A DNA stretch of 54,286 nt from Eubacterium sp. (GCA_014465955.1 JACTVT010000010.1:1-54286); one strand, 5' to 3'; positions 1 to 7,911 are shown, counted from the stretch's first letter. A program made the numbers and translations. Notes: a model not told the origin generated them from the letters alone.

Positions 1-88
1 ACTTTTTCGTCGTTGTTTAATTTTCAAGGTCCTTGCCGCTCTCTCTCGAGCGCTTTGCTATAATACCAAAAACAAACAAAAATGTCAA
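1..88 (-). promoter_or_regulatory. Probable rRNA-operon promoter and leader
   Basis: On the minus strand a near-consensus promoter is visible: TTGACA (83-88), 17 bp spacer, TATTAT (60-65). The leader downstream holds a GCGCTC...GAGCG hairpin (about 40-55) and the element CCTTGAAAATTAAACAACG (about 12-30). That element resembles the antitermination/processing sequence normally found just before 16S or 23S rRNA in Clostridia. Transcription runs leftwards off the window, so the rRNA itself is not seen. Upstream (100-300) is AT-rich with no gene, as expected of an UP-element region. The rRNA assignment is inference from leader similarity. Confidence 0.6.
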
Positions 89-309
89 CACTTTTTTTAA
101 GATTTTTCAGCTTTTTTCACACCCCGCCGAGCGTTTTAACTTATATGCAAATACAAGGCGATTAAAAACCGCCCTGTATAATACATTATATGCGATTGTG
201 CTTATTTTGATATACAATATATAGTATTAAGATAATGTTTTGCGATATTAATGATAAATATTATAAAAATATTAAAATGCGGAATATAATTTTTGGGTAT
301 ACACAGATA

Positions 310-337
310 CGGGCGGGCGCAGAGACCCGCCCCTACG
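310..337. repeat. GTAGGG-type modular hairpin (GGGCGGG stem)
   Basis: Inverted repeat GGGCGGG / CCCGCCC around the loop CGCAGAGA, ending in CCTACG. It is a member of the family scattered through the window. Its CGTAGGG end supplies the TAG stop of the adjacent 98-residue ORF on the minus strand. Confidence 0.8.
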
Positions 338-629
338 AAATATAATCGTAAAGTTTATTTATATCTATATTATTATTTAATATATTAACTGTTGTATAAG
401 ATTCGCTTGGAAGATATTTTCCTGCTTCGGTTAATGCGTTGTCTATGTCCTTATATTTTATCTCACGATCAAGAAAGACTATTCCGTCCTCGTTTTGCTG
501 AAAGAATACTGCATCCTCATCAAAGCCAAAACTTTTTGTATTATAATACGCTAATGACGAGCCTGCGAACAAAATTGCAAACGATGCAAGCACCACGAGA
601 AATATTTTAAACTTTTTCAATTTTATCAT
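333..629 (-). CDS. Small exported or membrane-anchored protein downstream of spoIIP
   Basis: This 98-residue protein has an N-terminal hydrophobic segment (about residues 8-28) preceded by lysines, consistent with a signal anchor. A short acidic extracytoplasmic part follows. I do not recognise a family. Its ATG overlaps the spoIIP stop and has an AAAAAGG ribosome site, so it is translationally coupled to spoIIP and may be made at the same time. The stop codon TAG lies inside the conserved GTAGGGG end of an intergenic hairpin repeat, so the original C-terminus may have been cut or altered by repeat arrival. A sporulation role is only suggested by position. Confidence 0.6.
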   Translation of the reverse strand: MIKLKKFKIFLVVLASFAILFAGSSLAYYNTKSFGFDEDAVFFQQNEDGIVFLDREIKYKDIDNALTEAGKYLPSESYTTVNILNNNIDINKLYDYIS

Positions 630-1783
630 CCTTTTTCTACATAATTATTTAAAAGCAAATCGGAAAGCCCATCTGCAAACAGTCTGCCCGAATAGCACGC
701 CTCATCAAGCGTATTCGCCTCTGTACCGACCTCAAGCAGGAAAGAATTTTTAGTTAAATCCATATTATATTTTCTTTCCGAAAACAGAATGGGGCGCATC
801 AGCCCCTCATATTTTGAATTCAGTTCATTTGTAACAACAGTTGAAAAATGGAGATTAGCCTGCCAATCGGGAAAATTCTTCACCCTGTTGTATTCGCAGC
901 CAGATATAATCATCATTTTTGCCGCTTTTTTACCGTCAACCTCAACAGTAGGCTTGACTTTGGTTCCGTCTTTATATGTAATACTGTCGCGGTGAACATC
1001 TATCGTAATTTCAATTGACGGGTATTCCTCAAGATACTTTTCAACAGACTGACGTGAAGAATCGTAAGCGCTGTTGTAATCCTCGTCGTGAATTTCCCTG
1101 TCGTGAACAACGCCGATACCACGGCTTTCAAGCACTTTGCAGATTTCGTCCCCGACCCGAACCATATTGCGGTTTATATCCTTGGTTTTCAGATCGGTGG
1201 ACTTTGTATAATAACCCACATCAAGAAGAGTAAAGCACTCTGTGGTATGACTGTGATAAATCAAAACCGTAGGCTTTGAGACATCTTTAATTTTTAAATC
1301 TGCGCCCTCGTTTAAAAGGTTTTCGATATTAAGTTCGTAAAAGGACTCAGGTATTTTACTCTGAACCTGAACATTGCCGCAGGAGAGAATTGTTCCTCCG
1401 CCTGTATAACTTGCTTCACTCGTTTTTCCTTTTACTTCCTGAGCCTCAATCACCTTTTCCTCTTCAGCCATAAGAGCCTTAATATCAGCAGGTGTTTCAG
1501 TCAAATCTGCATTATCAAAGCTGTCCTTTGAATCAATGCTGTTCATAACCTGCTGACTTTCTTCCTGTGTGGCAGTAGTATTATTATCACTTTCTTCAGA
1601 AATAAACGGGGAAATTTTTGCAAATGTCTCCTGCGCTTTATCATAAGGGCGTGACACTTCATTCATACCGCCTGCTATGCCGATGATTGCACCGCCGATA
1701 TAAGGAGAAAAATTAATTAAAATTCCGCACACAGAAAATAATATAACTATATTTGAAATAAAAATTAAAATTTCACGTTTCAT
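626..1783 (-). CDS. spoIIP: Stage II sporulation protein P
   Basis: SpoIIP is a peptidoglycan amidase/endopeptidase of the engulfment machine (with SpoIID and SpoIIM) that thins the septal wall so the mother-cell membrane can migrate. The 385-residue ORF has an N-terminal membrane anchor (residues about 5-40), a variable acidic linker, and a C-terminal amidase_3-like domain from about residue 160. Visible zinc-site candidates are the His in LIYHSHTTE and the His in DVHRDS, with the late Glu in LLEVGTEANT. The start has a good CAGGAG site. It lies directly after gpr on the same strand, a common Clostridia arrangement, and overlaps the next small gene by four bases. Confidence 0.93.
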   Translation of the reverse strand: MKREILIFISNIVILFSVCGILINFSPYIGGAIIGIAGGMNEVSRPYDKAQETFAKISPFISEESDNNTTATQEESQQVMNSIDSKDSFDNADLTETPADIKALMAEEEKVIEAQEVKGKTSEASYTGGGTILSCGNVQVQSKIPESFYELNIENLLNEGADLKIKDVSKPTVLIYHSHTTECFTLLDVGYYTKSTDLKTKDINRNMVRVGDEICKVLESRGIGVVHDREIHDEDYNSAYDSSRQSVEKYLEEYPSIEITIDVHRDSITYKDGTKVKPTVEVDGKKAAKMMIISGCEYNRVKNFPDWQANLHFSTVVTNELNSKYEGLMRPILFSERKYNMDLTKNSFLLEVGTEANTLDEACYSGRLFADGLSDLLLNNYVEKG

Positions 1784-1873
1784 CTTTTGCTCCTGAATAT
1801 CTGTATATTATGTTATATAATGTATTAATATATTTAATTATATGATTATCAACTTATATATATTCAGAAGATA

Positions 1874-2698
1874 TCAGCCGACAAGTGCAAACAAATCTTT
1901 TTCGTTAATATCGGGCTGAAGGCAAACATTTATACTCATTCCGATTAATTTTGCGCCCTGCTCGGTTACACGGTCAATCTCACGGGGAGTTACAAACATT
2001 GATGAATCGTTAATGCCTTTGATAACGCCGGTTGAGACAACTGTAGGAATTCCGACTGAAACAACGGGCACGCCAAGCGTATTTTGAGATATCTCAAAAC
2101 GGTGATTGCCGACGCCTGAGCCGGGAGAAATTCCCGTATCTGAAATCTGAACGGTTGTGCCGAGTCTTTCTGCCGAGGTTGAGGCAAGCGCATCAACAAC
2201 TATAACGCAGTCGGGTTTGATGACATTTACAATGCCTTTAATGAATTCGGCACTTTCAATTCCCGTTTCGCCGAGCACACCCGTTCTTATGCTGGAAACA
2301 CTTTTCAGATTTTCAAATCCCATTTCTTTTTTCAATTCTGCCGAAATATGACGTGTGGCAAGAACATAAGAATTTGTTTTCGGACCGAGAGCATCTGCCG
2401 TTATATCCATATTACCAACACCTGCTACAAGAATATTGTCGGCTTTGGGCGGAAGCAATTTTTTTATTATTGAAGATAATGCCGTAAGCCTGCCGTCAAA
2501 AATATCAGTGTCATTTACAAACGACGGCACATCAACGGTAATATAGTTTCCGACGGGCTTGCCGATTGCTTTTTCGCCTTTTTTATTTAAAACAGACACA
2601 ACGGTGATATTATTTTTTTCGGTAATTTTTACACCTTCAATTTTTGTTTTTTCGTGTTCTTCGTAACACTCAACTGCCAAATCTGTTCTGTTTTGCAT
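1874..2698 (-). CDS. gpr: Germination protease (spore endopeptidase)
   Basis: Gpr degrades small acid-soluble spore proteins during germination to supply amino acids. The N-terminus (RTDLAVECYEEH) and the block KAIGKPVGNYITVDVPSF match the family, as do VAGVGNMDITADALGP and the Ser/Gly-rich ISPGSGVGNHR segment. The ATG at 2698 is chosen over an upstream in-frame GTG because GGGGTG lies about 8 bases before it, giving 274 residues. A short N-terminal propeptide removed in the spore is expected from the family. The gene diverges from rpsT, an arrangement often conserved in Clostridia. Confidence 0.93.
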   Translation of the reverse strand: MQNRTDLAVECYEEHEKTKIEGVKITEKNNITVVSVLNKKGEKAIGKPVGNYITVDVPSFVNDTDIFDGRLTALSSIIKKLLPPKADNILVAGVGNMDITADALGPKTNSYVLATRHISAELKKEMGFENLKSVSSIRTGVLGETGIESAEFIKGIVNVIKPDCVIVVDALASTSAERLGTTVQISDTGISPGSGVGNHRFEISQNTLGVPVVSVGIPTVVSTGVIKGINDSSMFVTPREIDRVTEQGAKLIGMSINVCLQPDINEKDLFALVG

Positions 2699-2758
2699 AA
2701 GAAACACCCCAAAAATACAACTTTTTTAGTAAAAGTATGCCCAAAAACGAAAAAATAC

Positions 2759-2787
2759 TTGCATTTTTCTTTAAGTTGTGCTAATAT
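2759..2787 (+). promoter_or_regulatory. rpsT promoter
   Basis: TTGCAT (2759-2764), 17 bp spacer and TAATAT (2782-2787), about 60 bases before the rpsT start. It resembles a vegetative sigma-A promoter. Confidence 0.65.
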
Positions 2788-2847
2788 GTTTTAGCAATTA
2801 AAGAATATTGGGTGTATGCCCTTAACTAAATTTTATCCGCCAAAGGA

Positions 2848-3114
2848 GTGAAAAAAATGCCAAATATTAAGTCAGCAAAGAAAAGAGTAAAAGTTCAGGC
2901 TAAAAAGGCTGCTAACAACAAGGCTGCCAACACAGCACTTAAAACAGCAATTAAAAAAGCAAATGCTGCTATTGACAGCAATGCAGAAGACAAGGCTGTT
3001 GCAGTTAAAGCCGCAGTTAAAAAGATTGATCAGGCTGCTGCAAAAAATATTCTTCACAAGAACACTGCTGCAAGAAAGAAGAGCAATCTTGTTTCAAAAC
3101 TCAATAAAGCGTAA
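2848..3114 (+). CDS. rpsT: 30S ribosomal protein S20
   Basis: Small-subunit protein S20 binds 16S rRNA at the bottom of the 30S particle. The 88-residue lysine/alanine-rich sequence has the family N-terminus (MPNIKSAKKRVK after a two-residue extension) and helical repeats of Ala and Lys. The better start may be the second ATG at 2857, since AAAGGAG (2841-2847) sits about 9 bases before it; the upstream ATG would sit almost on the ribosome site. It has its own promoter and an intrinsic terminator, so it is a single-gene unit. Confidence 0.95.
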   Translation: MKKMPNIKSAKKRVKVQAKKAANNKAANTALKTAIKKANAAIDSNAEDKAVAVKAAVKKIDQAAAKNILHKNTAARKKSNLVSKLNKA

Positions 3115-3122
3115 GCAATGTA

Positions 3123-3155
3123 AAGACCTCTGTTCCATACAGAGGTCTTATTTTT
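3123..3155 (+). terminator. Intrinsic terminator of rpsT
   Basis: A perfect 10-bp stem AAGACCTCTG / CAGAGGTCTT with a 7-base loop is followed by ATTTTTG. It lies just after the rpsT stop. Confidence 0.9.
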
Positions 3156-3217
3156 GCCCGTATTCAGACGATAAATAAATTCACCTGTAAATCTTTACAC
3201 ATTTTACTTTTTGCTTA

Positions 3218-3246
3218 TTGACTTTATTGCAAGATAACTATATAAT
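3218..3246 (+). promoter_or_regulatory. Promoter of the 86-residue membrane protein
   Basis: TTGACT (3218-3223), 17 bp spacer and a perfect TATAAT (3241-3246). The start codon is about 30 bases downstream, after AGGGGG. Confidence 0.85.
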
Positions 3247-3277
3247 ATACTTGTTATTAAATTAGGGGGTTACCGTA

Positions 3278-3538
3278 ATGAAACTTGACAAAATTTTAAA
3301 AATTATCGGTGCAATCGTTGCTATTGCAGGCATAATCGCAGCAGTTTATGTTGCAATTCAGAAATTAACAGATAAGAAAGAACCTGAATATTTTGATGAC
3401 AACGATTTCTTTGAATGTGACAATGAAATTGAAATCATTGAAGTAAAGAAGGAAGAGGCTGAAGTTGAGGAGGCTCCTGCTAAGGAAGAGGCTCCGAAAA
3501 AGAAAAAGGCTCCTGCAAAAAAAACTAAAAAAGCATAA
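3278..3538 (+). CDS. Small single-pass membrane protein with acidic then lysine/alanine-rich tail
   Basis: An unrecognised 86-residue protein. One transmembrane helix (about residues 8-27) is followed by an acidic stretch of Asp/Glu (about 33-65) and then a very basic KKKKAPAKKTKKA tail. The charge split suggests an intracellular tail that could touch nucleic acid or another acidic partner. The strong promoter, good AGGGGG ribosome site and own terminator indicate an expressed single-gene unit. The N-terminal part resembles small proteins with a YtxH-like layout, but I cannot assign one. Confidence 0.75.
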   Translation: MKLDKILKIIGAIVAIAGIIAAVYVAIQKLTDKKEPEYFDDNDFFECDNEIEIIEVKKEEAEVEEAPAKEEAPKKKKAPAKKTKKA

Positions 3539-3561
3539 TTTTATTACAAAATACCGATAAG

Positions 3562-3592
3562 GGGGCGATGACCGCATCGCCCCGTTTTCTTT
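3562..3592 (+). terminator. Hairpin-repeat copy acting as terminator
   Basis: A perfect 9-bp stem GGGGCGATG / CATCGCCCC with loop ACCG is followed by GTTTTCTTTTT. It has the modular hairpin layout with a stem not seen elsewhere in the window, and it sits where the terminator of the preceding gene should be. Confidence 0.8.
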
Positions 3593-3636
3593 TTAAAATT
3601 AAATTAGCGATATAAATCCAAATTGGAGTGATAGTT

Positions 3637-4488
3637 ATGTATAATTGCGGACTTGTTTTGGAGGGCGGCGGCAACCGAGGTATTTTTACAAGCGGTGTGC
3701 TTGACGCTTTTCTTGATAACGGAATTCAGTTCCCGTATGTTATAGGCGTTTCAATGGGTTCGTGCAACGGCGTGTCTTTTTTAGGCAAATGCAGACGCCG
3801 CCAGCATGATATGATTATAAAATACGGCAATGACAAAAGATATATGAGCCTGAATTCGCTGAGAAAAAACGGCGAATATATGAACAGCGAATGGCTGTTC
3901 GGCGAACTGTCCTACGATATTCTTCCGCTTAATCAGGAGGAGTTTGAAAATTCGGGTGCGGTTATGTGTATTCCCGTAACAAACGCAGGCACGGGCAAGC
4001 CTGAATATATGTACCCGAAATCAATGCGCGAATACGGCTGCCCGATTGTTCGTGCCTCGTGCTCCATGCCGCTTGCCACAAAAGGCACTGATATTGACGG
4101 CGTGACTTATTTTGACGGCGGCGTTACAGACTCTATTCCGCTAAGGCATGCACTTGAGGATGGATGCCAAAAAGCAGTTGTTATTTTAACGCAGGACAAA
4201 CTGTATCTGAAAAAACCGTTGAAAGAGAATATGCTTATAAACAGAATGCTGAAAAAATATCCGCTTTTAAAAGCCGCTCTGCTGAACAGGCACAATATGT
4301 ATAATGAGCAGAGAAGATATGTTGACGAGCAGGAAATCAACGGCACGGCGCTTGTGATAAGACCGCCTAAACCGCTGGACTGCTCTTCAATTGAAAAAGA
4401 TACAAATAAACTTGAAGTAATTTATCAGATGGGCTATCAGCAGGGTCTGAAACACATCGACGAGGTTAAAAATTTCATAGCAGAATAA
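3637..4488 (+). CDS. Patatin-like phospholipase family protein
   Basis: A serine acyl hydrolase of the patatin/RssA-like type. The oxyanion loop is LEGGGNRGIF (about residues 8-17), the nucleophile elbow is GVSMGSCNG (Ser about 40), and the dyad aspartate is in FDGGVTDSIP (about 165). The ATG at 3637 is chosen because GGAG lies 8 bases upstream; the in-frame GTG at 3628 overlaps that site. At 283 residues it matches small bacterial patatin proteins. It has no signal peptide, so a cytoplasmic lipid substrate is likely but unknown. It stands alone between two terminators. Confidence 0.88.
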   Translation: MYNCGLVLEGGGNRGIFTSGVLDAFLDNGIQFPYVIGVSMGSCNGVSFLGKCRRRQHDMIIKYGNDKRYMSLNSLRKNGEYMNSEWLFGELSYDILPLNQEEFENSGAVMCIPVTNAGTGKPEYMYPKSMREYGCPIVRASCSMPLATKGTDIDGVTYFDGGVTDSIPLRHALEDGCQKAVVILTQDKLYLKKPLKENMLINRMLKKYPLLKAALLNRHNMYNEQRRYVDEQEINGTALVIRPPKPLDCSSIEKDTNKLEVIYQMGYQQGLKHIDEVKNFIAE

Positions 4489-4491
4489 AAT

Positions 4492-4525
4492 AAACCGCAG
4501 AAAGCATAATGTTTTCTGCGGTTTT
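4492..4525 (+). terminator. Terminator of the patatin-like gene
   Basis: 12-bp arms AAACCGCAGAAA and TTTCTGCGGTTT enclose a 9-base loop, immediately after the stop codon. The tail is short on T (TTTTG). Confidence 0.75.
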
Positions 4526-4530
4526 GTATT

Positions 4531-4820
4531 TCGGGTCATCGGTGATGCGGATGTCCGGTGGACACCTCTGCGAAGCAGAAGCACCAACCGAGCCGACAGG
4601 TGAGACCGCCGACTCTTGGCGGGAGGGCACGGAGAATTTGCAATTCGGCAGACCCTTTTGTCTGCTTACGCAGACATTTTTGCTCAGCCGCAGACGGCAG
4701 ACCCCTCTGCCACTGCGTGGCATCTCCCCTATTAGGGGAGTCTCCTAACAGGGGAATAACCTCCCCTACTATAAATCTTAATTTAATTTTGTAGGGGCAG
4801 GTCTCTGCGCCTGCCCGTTA
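4531..4820. repeat. Composite repeat block: two insert-bearing modules plus one short hairpin
   Basis: This block fills the gap between two converging genes. First comes a module of the GGGTC...GCCGAC type whose loop is the nested palindromic sequence (GTCCGGTGGAC, CTCTGCGAAGCAGAAG, GAGCCGACAGGTGAGACC). Next is a GGGAGGG...CCTCCCCTAC module whose loop holds a second, longer insert (GTCTGCTTACGCAGAC, CTCTGCCACTGCGTGGCA, CCCCTATTAGGGG). At 4791-4820 there is a short hairpin GGGCAGG / CCTGCCC after TGTAG. The same pair of inserts recurs at 9.9, 20.3 and 29 kb. No gene is credible here. Confidence 0.85.
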
Positions 4821-4822
4821 TT

Positions 4823-5326
4823 TTAACGCCACGATAAATTATGCAGTTGCCCTTTTGATGACAGTTCGGGATAATCCCACTGCCTAAGCACCTCGTAAGC
4901 GCCTGTGCAAACGGAATTTGCAAGATTAAGACTTCTGATAATTCCCCTCATCGGCAGGCGAACACATCTGTCGTGATTTGCTTTCAGCAGTTCCTCGGGC
5001 AGACCCTTTGTTTCTTTTCCGAAAACAAGAAAACAGTTATTCGGATACTGAATATCACTGTGCGCCTGCTCAGCCTTTGTAGTAAAATAAAAGAATTCAG
5101 CACCCTTATTGCGCTCAAAAAATTCATCAATATCATTATAATATGTAATATCAAGTTTGTCCCAATAGTCAAGCCCTGCACGCTTAACCTGCTTATCGGT
5201 AATTTTAAAACCCATAGGCTCTACAAGATGAAGGCGTGCGCCCGTTGCGGCGCAGGTGCGTGCAATATTGCCTGTATTCTGCGGAATTTCAGGTTCAATA
5301 AGGGCTATGTTAAGCGAATATTCCAT
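4823..5326 (-). CDS. trmL: tRNA (cytidine/uridine(34)-2'-O)-methyltransferase
   Basis: A SPOUT-family methyltransferase that methylates the ribose of the wobble nucleotide in tRNA-Leu isoacceptors using SAM. The 167-residue protein has PEIPQNTGNIARTC at its N-terminus, LVFGKETKGLP in the middle, and the C-terminal knot LPMRGIIRSLNLANSV that binds SAM. The ATG at 5326 is preceded by GGGAG at about 9 bases. It overlaps the end of nagA, so dus, nagA and trmL form one coupled operon. Confidence 0.92.
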   Translation of the reverse strand: MEYSLNIALIEPEIPQNTGNIARTCAATGARLHLVEPMGFKITDKQVKRAGLDYWDKLDITYYNDIDEFFERNKGAEFFYFTTKAEQAHSDIQYPNNCFLVFGKETKGLPEELLKANHDRCVRLPMRGIIRSLNLANSVCTGAYEVLRQWDYPELSSKGQLHNLSWR

Positions 5327-6422
5327 CAATCATAACTCCCTTTAAATCAAGATTTTCATCAACGAAAATCATATCGGCGCACTTGCCGACTGCGATTGAA
5401 CCGATTTCGTTATCTGCACCGATTGCCCTTGCAGGGTTGATTGTGCAGGATTTAAGCGCCGTTTTAAAATCAACGCCAAATGAAAGCAGATTTTTGAATT
5501 CATCAAAAATATTGCTGATTGACGCGGCAATCGTGCCATCTTCAAGCACTGCGTATCTGCCGTTTTTGTGAACAAAAACCTGCTGCCCGCCGAGTTCAAA
5601 TTCACCCTCGCCGAGACCTGCGGCACGCATGGAATCGCTGATAACAACGCCCCTATCCTCGCCGAGAATTTTAAAGGTGTTTCTAAGAACAGTCGGGCAA
5701 ATATGACCGCCGTCGCATATAATTTCGCAAAAAGCGTCACTGTCAAACGCAGTGCCGACAACGCCTGCCTCACGGTGCGTCATACCCGTCATGGCATTGT
5801 AAAGGTGCGTAAAATGATGTGCGCCCATATCAAGCGCCCTGCGTGTTTCATCTGCATCAGCGCTTGTATGACCGATTGAAACACTGCATTTTTCGCTTAC
5901 ATACTTTATAAATTCATCGCTGTCAAACGCCTCAGGGGCAATAGTAATCAGTTTAACAATGCCCTTTGAAGCATTGTAAAGCCTGTCAAACTCTTCAACA
6001 GTACCTTCACGCACAAAATCGCCGTTCTGAGCGCCTTTTTTGGCATAGGAAATAAACGGACCTTCAAGATTTATGCCTGCAATTTTTGCACCCGACGACT
6101 TATAATCTGCAATAACAGACACAATTTCGGTCAGCCTATCCTCGGGCAGGGTCATAGTTGTGGGGCAGAATGATGTTACACCGTTTTTCGCAAGCGTTTT
6201 TGTGATTTTATCAAGGCTTTCGACAGAAGCATCGCTTGCATCGCCGCCGCCTGCGCCGTGAATATGTATATCAATAAAACCGGGCAGAGCGATAAGGCCG
6301 CTTTTGTCCTCGCCGTCTTCATTAAAAATGCCGATTTCAGCAATTCTGCCGTTTTCAATTCTGATGTCGGCGACCTCTTTTTCAAAAATTTCATTATAAA
6401 AACAGATGTTTTTTAAAATCAT
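5310..6422 (-). CDS. nagA: N-acetylglucosamine-6-phosphate deacetylase
   Basis: This enzyme removes acetate from GlcNAc-6-P to give GlcN-6-P in amino-sugar and peptidoglycan recycling. It is an amidohydrolase-fold enzyme; metal and substrate motifs are GFIDIHIHGAGG (about 53-64), IGHTSADAD, HLYNAMTGMTHREAG and ISDSMRAAGLGEG with the catalytic Asp. At 370 residues it has normal length. The ATG at 6422 shares bases with the dus stop (TGATG) and has AAGGAG 8 bases before it. No nagB or uptake gene is adjacent, and the partners are tRNA-modifying enzymes, an odd grouping. Confidence 0.93.
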   Translation of the reverse strand: MILKNICFYNEIFEKEVADIRIENGRIAEIGIFNEDGEDKSGLIALPGFIDIHIHGAGGGDASDASVESLDKITKTLAKNGVTSFCPTTMTLPEDRLTEIVSVIADYKSSGAKIAGINLEGPFISYAKKGAQNGDFVREGTVEEFDRLYNASKGIVKLITIAPEAFDSDEFIKYVSEKCSVSIGHTSADADETRRALDMGAHHFTHLYNAMTGMTHREAGVVGTAFDSDAFCEIICDGGHICPTVLRNTFKILGEDRGVVISDSMRAAGLGEGEFELGGQQVFVHKNGRYAVLEDGTIAASISNIFDEFKNLLSFGVDFKTALKSCTINPARAIGADNEIGSIAVGKCADMIFVDENLDLKGVMIDGIFA

Positions 6423-7387
6423 CACGAATTCTCCTTAACAATTCTGTATGTAATCTCCTGCAGTTGTTCAAACGTTTCAAGACCGCCCATTTCCGCCCTG
6501 AATTTTGCACCGCCGCGAAGTCCTTTTGTGTAATATGCGGCATGATGACGAGCCTCACGCATAGCCGTGTACTCGCCTTTATACTCAATAATTTTTTCAA
6601 TATGCTTTAGCATTACAGTCATTTTTTCAGCCAGTGACGGGTCGGGAATCACTCTGCATTCATTAAAATAAGCGTTGATTTTCTGAAAAACCCACGGATT
6701 GCCGAGCGCTCCCCTGCCAATCATCACAGCGTCGCAGTTTGTTTTTTCAAGCATAATGACGGCACTCTGCTCATCTGTAACATCGCCGTTGCCGATAACG
6801 GGAATTGAAACGGCGGATTTCACCTGCTTAATAATATCAAGATCAACCTTGCCGCTGTACATTTCCTGCCGCGTTCTGCCGTGAATTGTAATGGCTGAAG
6901 CACCGTTTTTTTCTAAAATTTCTGCCATTTTTACGGCATTTACCGTATCGCTGTCCCACCCCTTGCGAATTTTTGCAGTAACGGGAATATCAACGGCGCT
7001 TGACACGGCACGAACAATTTCGCCTGCAAGTTCGGGATTTTTCATAAGGCTTGCACCGCCGCCGTTCATTGCAACCTTGGGCGCAGGGCAGCCCATATTT
7101 ATATCAATAATATCGGGATGAAAAGCAAGGCACTTCTGTGCCGCCTCTGCCATAATTTCAGGGTCATCACCGAAAATCTGTGCGCCTGCGATTTTTTCAT
7201 CTTTGCCGAGAGTTAAAAGCAGTGCGCTTTTTTTATCACCCATTGTTAAGCCTTTTGAACTCACCATTTCGGTTACGGTATAGCCTGCGCCGAAATTTGT
7301 GCAAAGTTCACGAAAAGCCATATCCGCAATTCCCGCCATCGGGGCAAGAAACGCAATATTTTCAAATTCTGTATCCTTAATTTTCAT
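6422..7387 (-). CDS. dus: tRNA-dihydrouridine synthase (DusB-like)
   Basis: An FMN-dependent reductase that makes dihydrouridine in tRNA D-loops. The TIM-barrel N-terminus has FLAPMAGIADMAFR, the catalytic cysteine is in INMGCPAPKV followed by GGGASLMKNPE, and the FMN phosphate site is IPVIGNGDV and MIGRGALGNPW. The ATG at 7387 is chosen (321 residues) because CGAGG lies about 8 bases upstream; in-frame codons further up have no ribosome site. It is the first gene of the dus-nagA-trmL unit. Confidence 0.93.
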   Translation of the reverse strand: MKIKDTEFENIAFLAPMAGIADMAFRELCTNFGAGYTVTEMVSSKGLTMGDKKSALLLTLGKDEKIAGAQIFGDDPEIMAEAAQKCLAFHPDIIDINMGCPAPKVAMNGGGASLMKNPELAGEIVRAVSSAVDIPVTAKIRKGWDSDTVNAVKMAEILEKNGASAITIHGRTRQEMYSGKVDLDIIKQVKSAVSIPVIGNGDVTDEQSAVIMLEKTNCDAVMIGRGALGNPWVFQKINAYFNECRVIPDPSLAEKMTVMLKHIEKIIEYKGEYTAMREARHHAAYYTKGLRGGAKFRAEMGGLETFEQLQEITYRIVKENS

Positions 7388-7455
7388 ATCGTTACCTCGT
7401 AAAGAGTATAGCATATAATGCAAAAAAATTAAAGGGATAGATATATAATTTTACG

Positions 7456-7482
7456 GAAGGGCACGCAGACTCTCCCCTACAA
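7456..7482. repeat. Modular hairpin copy overlapping the PIN gene stop
   Basis: Imperfect GGAAGGG...CTCTCCCCTAC module, related to the GGGAGGG copies. Its GTAG end supplies the TAG stop codon of the neighbouring PIN-like gene. Confidence 0.75.
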
Positions 7483-7866
7483 AACATTGCTGCAATTTTT
7501 ATTATATTCATACAATTGTTCAAGCCTTTTAACACGAATATCTCTTTTCTGCCAGAAATGGCAAACACAGTCAAAGCCTCTGTCTTTCGAAACAATATAA
7601 AACTGTGCATCGGGGGATTTGCTTATACAATTTCCGAGATAAGACGACAACTGAAAATCAAGTGCATTGCCTGTTCCTGTTTCAACTAATATGTACTTCT
7701 TTTTTGCTTTGATTTGCTCGAGTTCTTTATGAAGTTCAAAACTTATTTTTGCAAGTGTTTTGTTATGAAAAAATATAAGTTCATCTGATTTTCTGAATTT
7801 TACAAGAGAAATCCCCTCAAGCGCCCTGCCGCTGAGATTTTCATAATCTATAAAGAAATAAGCCAT
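7477..7866 (-). CDS. PIN-like / NYN-type ribonuclease protein
   Basis: A 129-residue protein with the acidic constellation of PIN/NYN nucleases: FIDYEN (Asp7, Glu9, Asn10), GNALDFQLSSYLG (Asp70) and SKDRGFD (Asp95, Asp99). This suggests a metal-dependent endoribonuclease, and the layout resembles the short stand-alone PIN-like families. The ATG at 7866 has GGGGGAAG six bases upstream; the longer reading upstream runs through the terminator and is rejected. No protein antitoxin is adjacent. Instead the gene follows a structured RNA and terminator, as in type III toxin-antitoxin loci. Its stop codon lies in a hairpin repeat, so the C-terminus may be modified. Target unknown. Confidence 0.8.
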   Translation of the reverse strand: MAYFFIDYENLSGRALEGISLVKFRKSDELIFFHNKTLAKISFELHKELEQIKAKKKYILVETGTGNALDFQLSSYLGNCISKSPDAQFYIVSKDRGFDCVCHFWQKRDIRVKRLEQLYEYNKNCSNVL

Positions 7867-7880
7867 TTTGTACTTCCCCC

Positions 7881-7911
7881 AAAAATAAAAAATGCGCAGC
7901 CGAAACTGCGC
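7881..7911 (-). terminator. Intrinsic terminator between the structured RNA and the PIN gene
   Basis: Minus strand: GCGCAG, loop UUUCGG, CUGCGC (7911-7894), then ATTTTTTATTTTT. It ends just before the GGGGGAAG ribosome site. A competing hairpin CUGCG (7922-7918) with CGCAG (7910-7906) would block it and also overlaps the pseudoknot arm. Confidence 0.85.

Noticed and set aside
4475..4794. Predicted proteins such as one beginning MPRSGRGVCRLRLSKNVCV
   Set aside because: They are translations of the composite hairpin repeat; near-identical frames appear again at 9779-9979 wherever the repeat occurs, with no ribosome site.
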